A stretch of DNA of 64,000 bases, taken from Bdellovibrionales bacterium. GTDB lineage: Bacteria > Bdellovibrionota > UBA1018 > CAIMNF01. The translations under genes were made by a program, and so were the position numbers. The DNA is taken from contig JAFEAO010000002.1 in NCBI GenBank assembly GCA_018266375.1, positions 253,582-317,581 on the forward strand, written 5' to 3'. Below are positions 63,401 through 64,000 of this stretch, one piece after another (the stretch's first letter is position 1; every line of letters starts with the position of its first letter). The notes beneath the pieces are model-generated. The model was not told the DNA's origin and did not search any database. It worked only from the letters and a program-made list of their open reading frames with translations.

Positions 63401-64000
63401 ATGAACATTTTTGAATTTGAAAACTATAAGACTTACCTGAATAAATTACTCGCCCCTACGGGAGAGACTAGAGGAGCACGATCAAAATTAGCCGAAAAAC
63501 TGAATTGTAATATTGGTTTCATCTCACAGGTTCTGAATGGAGGATCGCAGTTTAGCTTGGAGCACACTGCTCAAATTGCTGAATTTCTCGATCTGTCAGA
63601 GAAAGAAGCAGACTTCTTTTTTTTGTTGGTTCAGTTTGAAAGAGCTGGAAGCGAGAAACTAAAAAAACATCTTAAAAGACAGATCAGTGCAATTCAAAAA
63701 CAGAGAAAAGAAATCAAAAGTCGGATTAAAGATTCCAAAGAGCTGACTGAAGCGGATTACAGCACTTACTATAGTAACTGGTCCTATGTGGCCATTCACA
63801 TGGCCTTATCCATCACTCAGTACCAATCCAAATCTGCACTGAAGGAGAAACTGGGTCTGACTTCAAAACAGGTAGATAGCGTCATTCAGTTTCTTGTGCA
63901 AAAGGGTCTTATTATTGAAGAAAAAGGAAATTATAAAACAGGGCCAACGAGAATTCATTTATCACGAAGCTCACCACTCATTTGCCAGCATCATTCAAAC
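63401..64000 (+). CDS. TIGR02147 family regulator, truncated by window end
   Basis: This is 200 codons of an open frame that runs off the right edge. The start MNIFEFENYKTYLNKLL, then the helix-turn-helix KLAEKLNCNIGFISQVLNGGSQFSLEHTAQIAEFL, matches the TIGR02147 family. That family is abundant in Bdellovibrio and Fibrobacter, with unknown targets. Its base composition is lower in GC than most of the window. Confidence 0.9.
   Translation, partial: MNIFEFENYKTYLNKLLAPTGETRGARSKLAEKLNCNIGFISQVLNGGSQFSLEHTAQIAEFLDLSEKEADFFFLLVQFERAGSEKLKKHLKRQISAIQKQRKEIKSRIKDSKELTEADYSTYYSNWSYVAIHMALSITQYQSKSALKEKLGLTSKQVDSVIQFLVQKGLIIEEKGNYKTGPTRIHLSRSSPLICQHHSN

Noticed and set aside
1..64000. CRISPR array or known defence system
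   Set aside because: No regularly spaced repeats and no cas, restriction or other defence genes were seen.

Overview
The window looks like chromosome of a predatory or predator-related bacterium of the Bdellovibrionota (Bdellovibrio-like). The evidence is indirect: a TIGR02147-type regulator at the right edge, a very high share of secreted proteins, lipoproteins and outer-membrane barrels of no named family, several secreted peptidase-type enzymes, and a moderately GC-rich base composition. No rRNA gene or species marker is present, so the assignment is inference. Genes are dense, many are joined by 4-nt ATGA overlaps, and two tRNA-Arg genes (TCT, CCT) are present.

Layout. 0-8.2 kb is a housekeeping block on the minus strand: xerD, then a coupled run lipoprotein - M50 protease - trpS - scpA - scpB, then (after a plus-strand secreted DUF2252 gene) the start of an RluB/RsuA-type pseudouridine synthase. 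8.3-15.4 kb holds a large SWIM/SNF2 helicase, a Tat-exported HiPIP and a HEAT-repeat protein. 15.4-20.6 kb has envelope proteins, YceD/DUF177, a HAD-like protein and a TPR protein. 21-31.3 kb is a secretome block: lipoproteins, barrels, a protein-deamidase-like enzyme, an endonuclease/exonuclease/phosphatase-fold enzyme, and an adjacent trypsin-like plus papain-like protease pair. 31.4-33.5 kb is the first of three long beta-helix lipoproteins (the others are at 46.2 and 59.1 kb).

33.5-40.9 kb is the accessory part of the window, partly AT-rich. It holds a decayed IS3-type transposase, strong hairpins, and a tightly coupled cassette (20-codon leader ORF, winged-helix/PD-(D/E)XK-like protein, excisionase-like protein, tyrosine integrase). 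These are followed by an orphan histidine kinase with a small Cys-rich protein, a small basic protein, an RRM protein, tRNA-Arg(CCT) and a Y1 (RAYT-like) transposase. 41-46 kb holds pirin, a Sel1-like lipoprotein, BtpA with an integrase fragment on its 3' end, and a STAS/zinc-ribbon plus HATPase pair that looks like a partner-switching module.

49.4-52.4 kb is the glyoxylate bypass (aceB-aceA), closed by a 26-bp perfect inverted repeat. 52.4-58.2 kb has a barrel, a lysine-rich HU protein, a TonB-like protein divergent from fur, tex and a SEC-C protein. 58.2-64 kb has a barrel, the third beta-helix lipoprotein, a quinone-oxidoreductase-like MDR enzyme, a lone XRE-type regulator, a small secreted protein and the truncated TIGR02147 regulator.

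The most unusual items are an inverted 44-bp copy of xerD coding sequence just upstream of xerD's own start codon, the coupled integrase cassette, the adjacent secreted protease pair, and the STAS/HATPase module.
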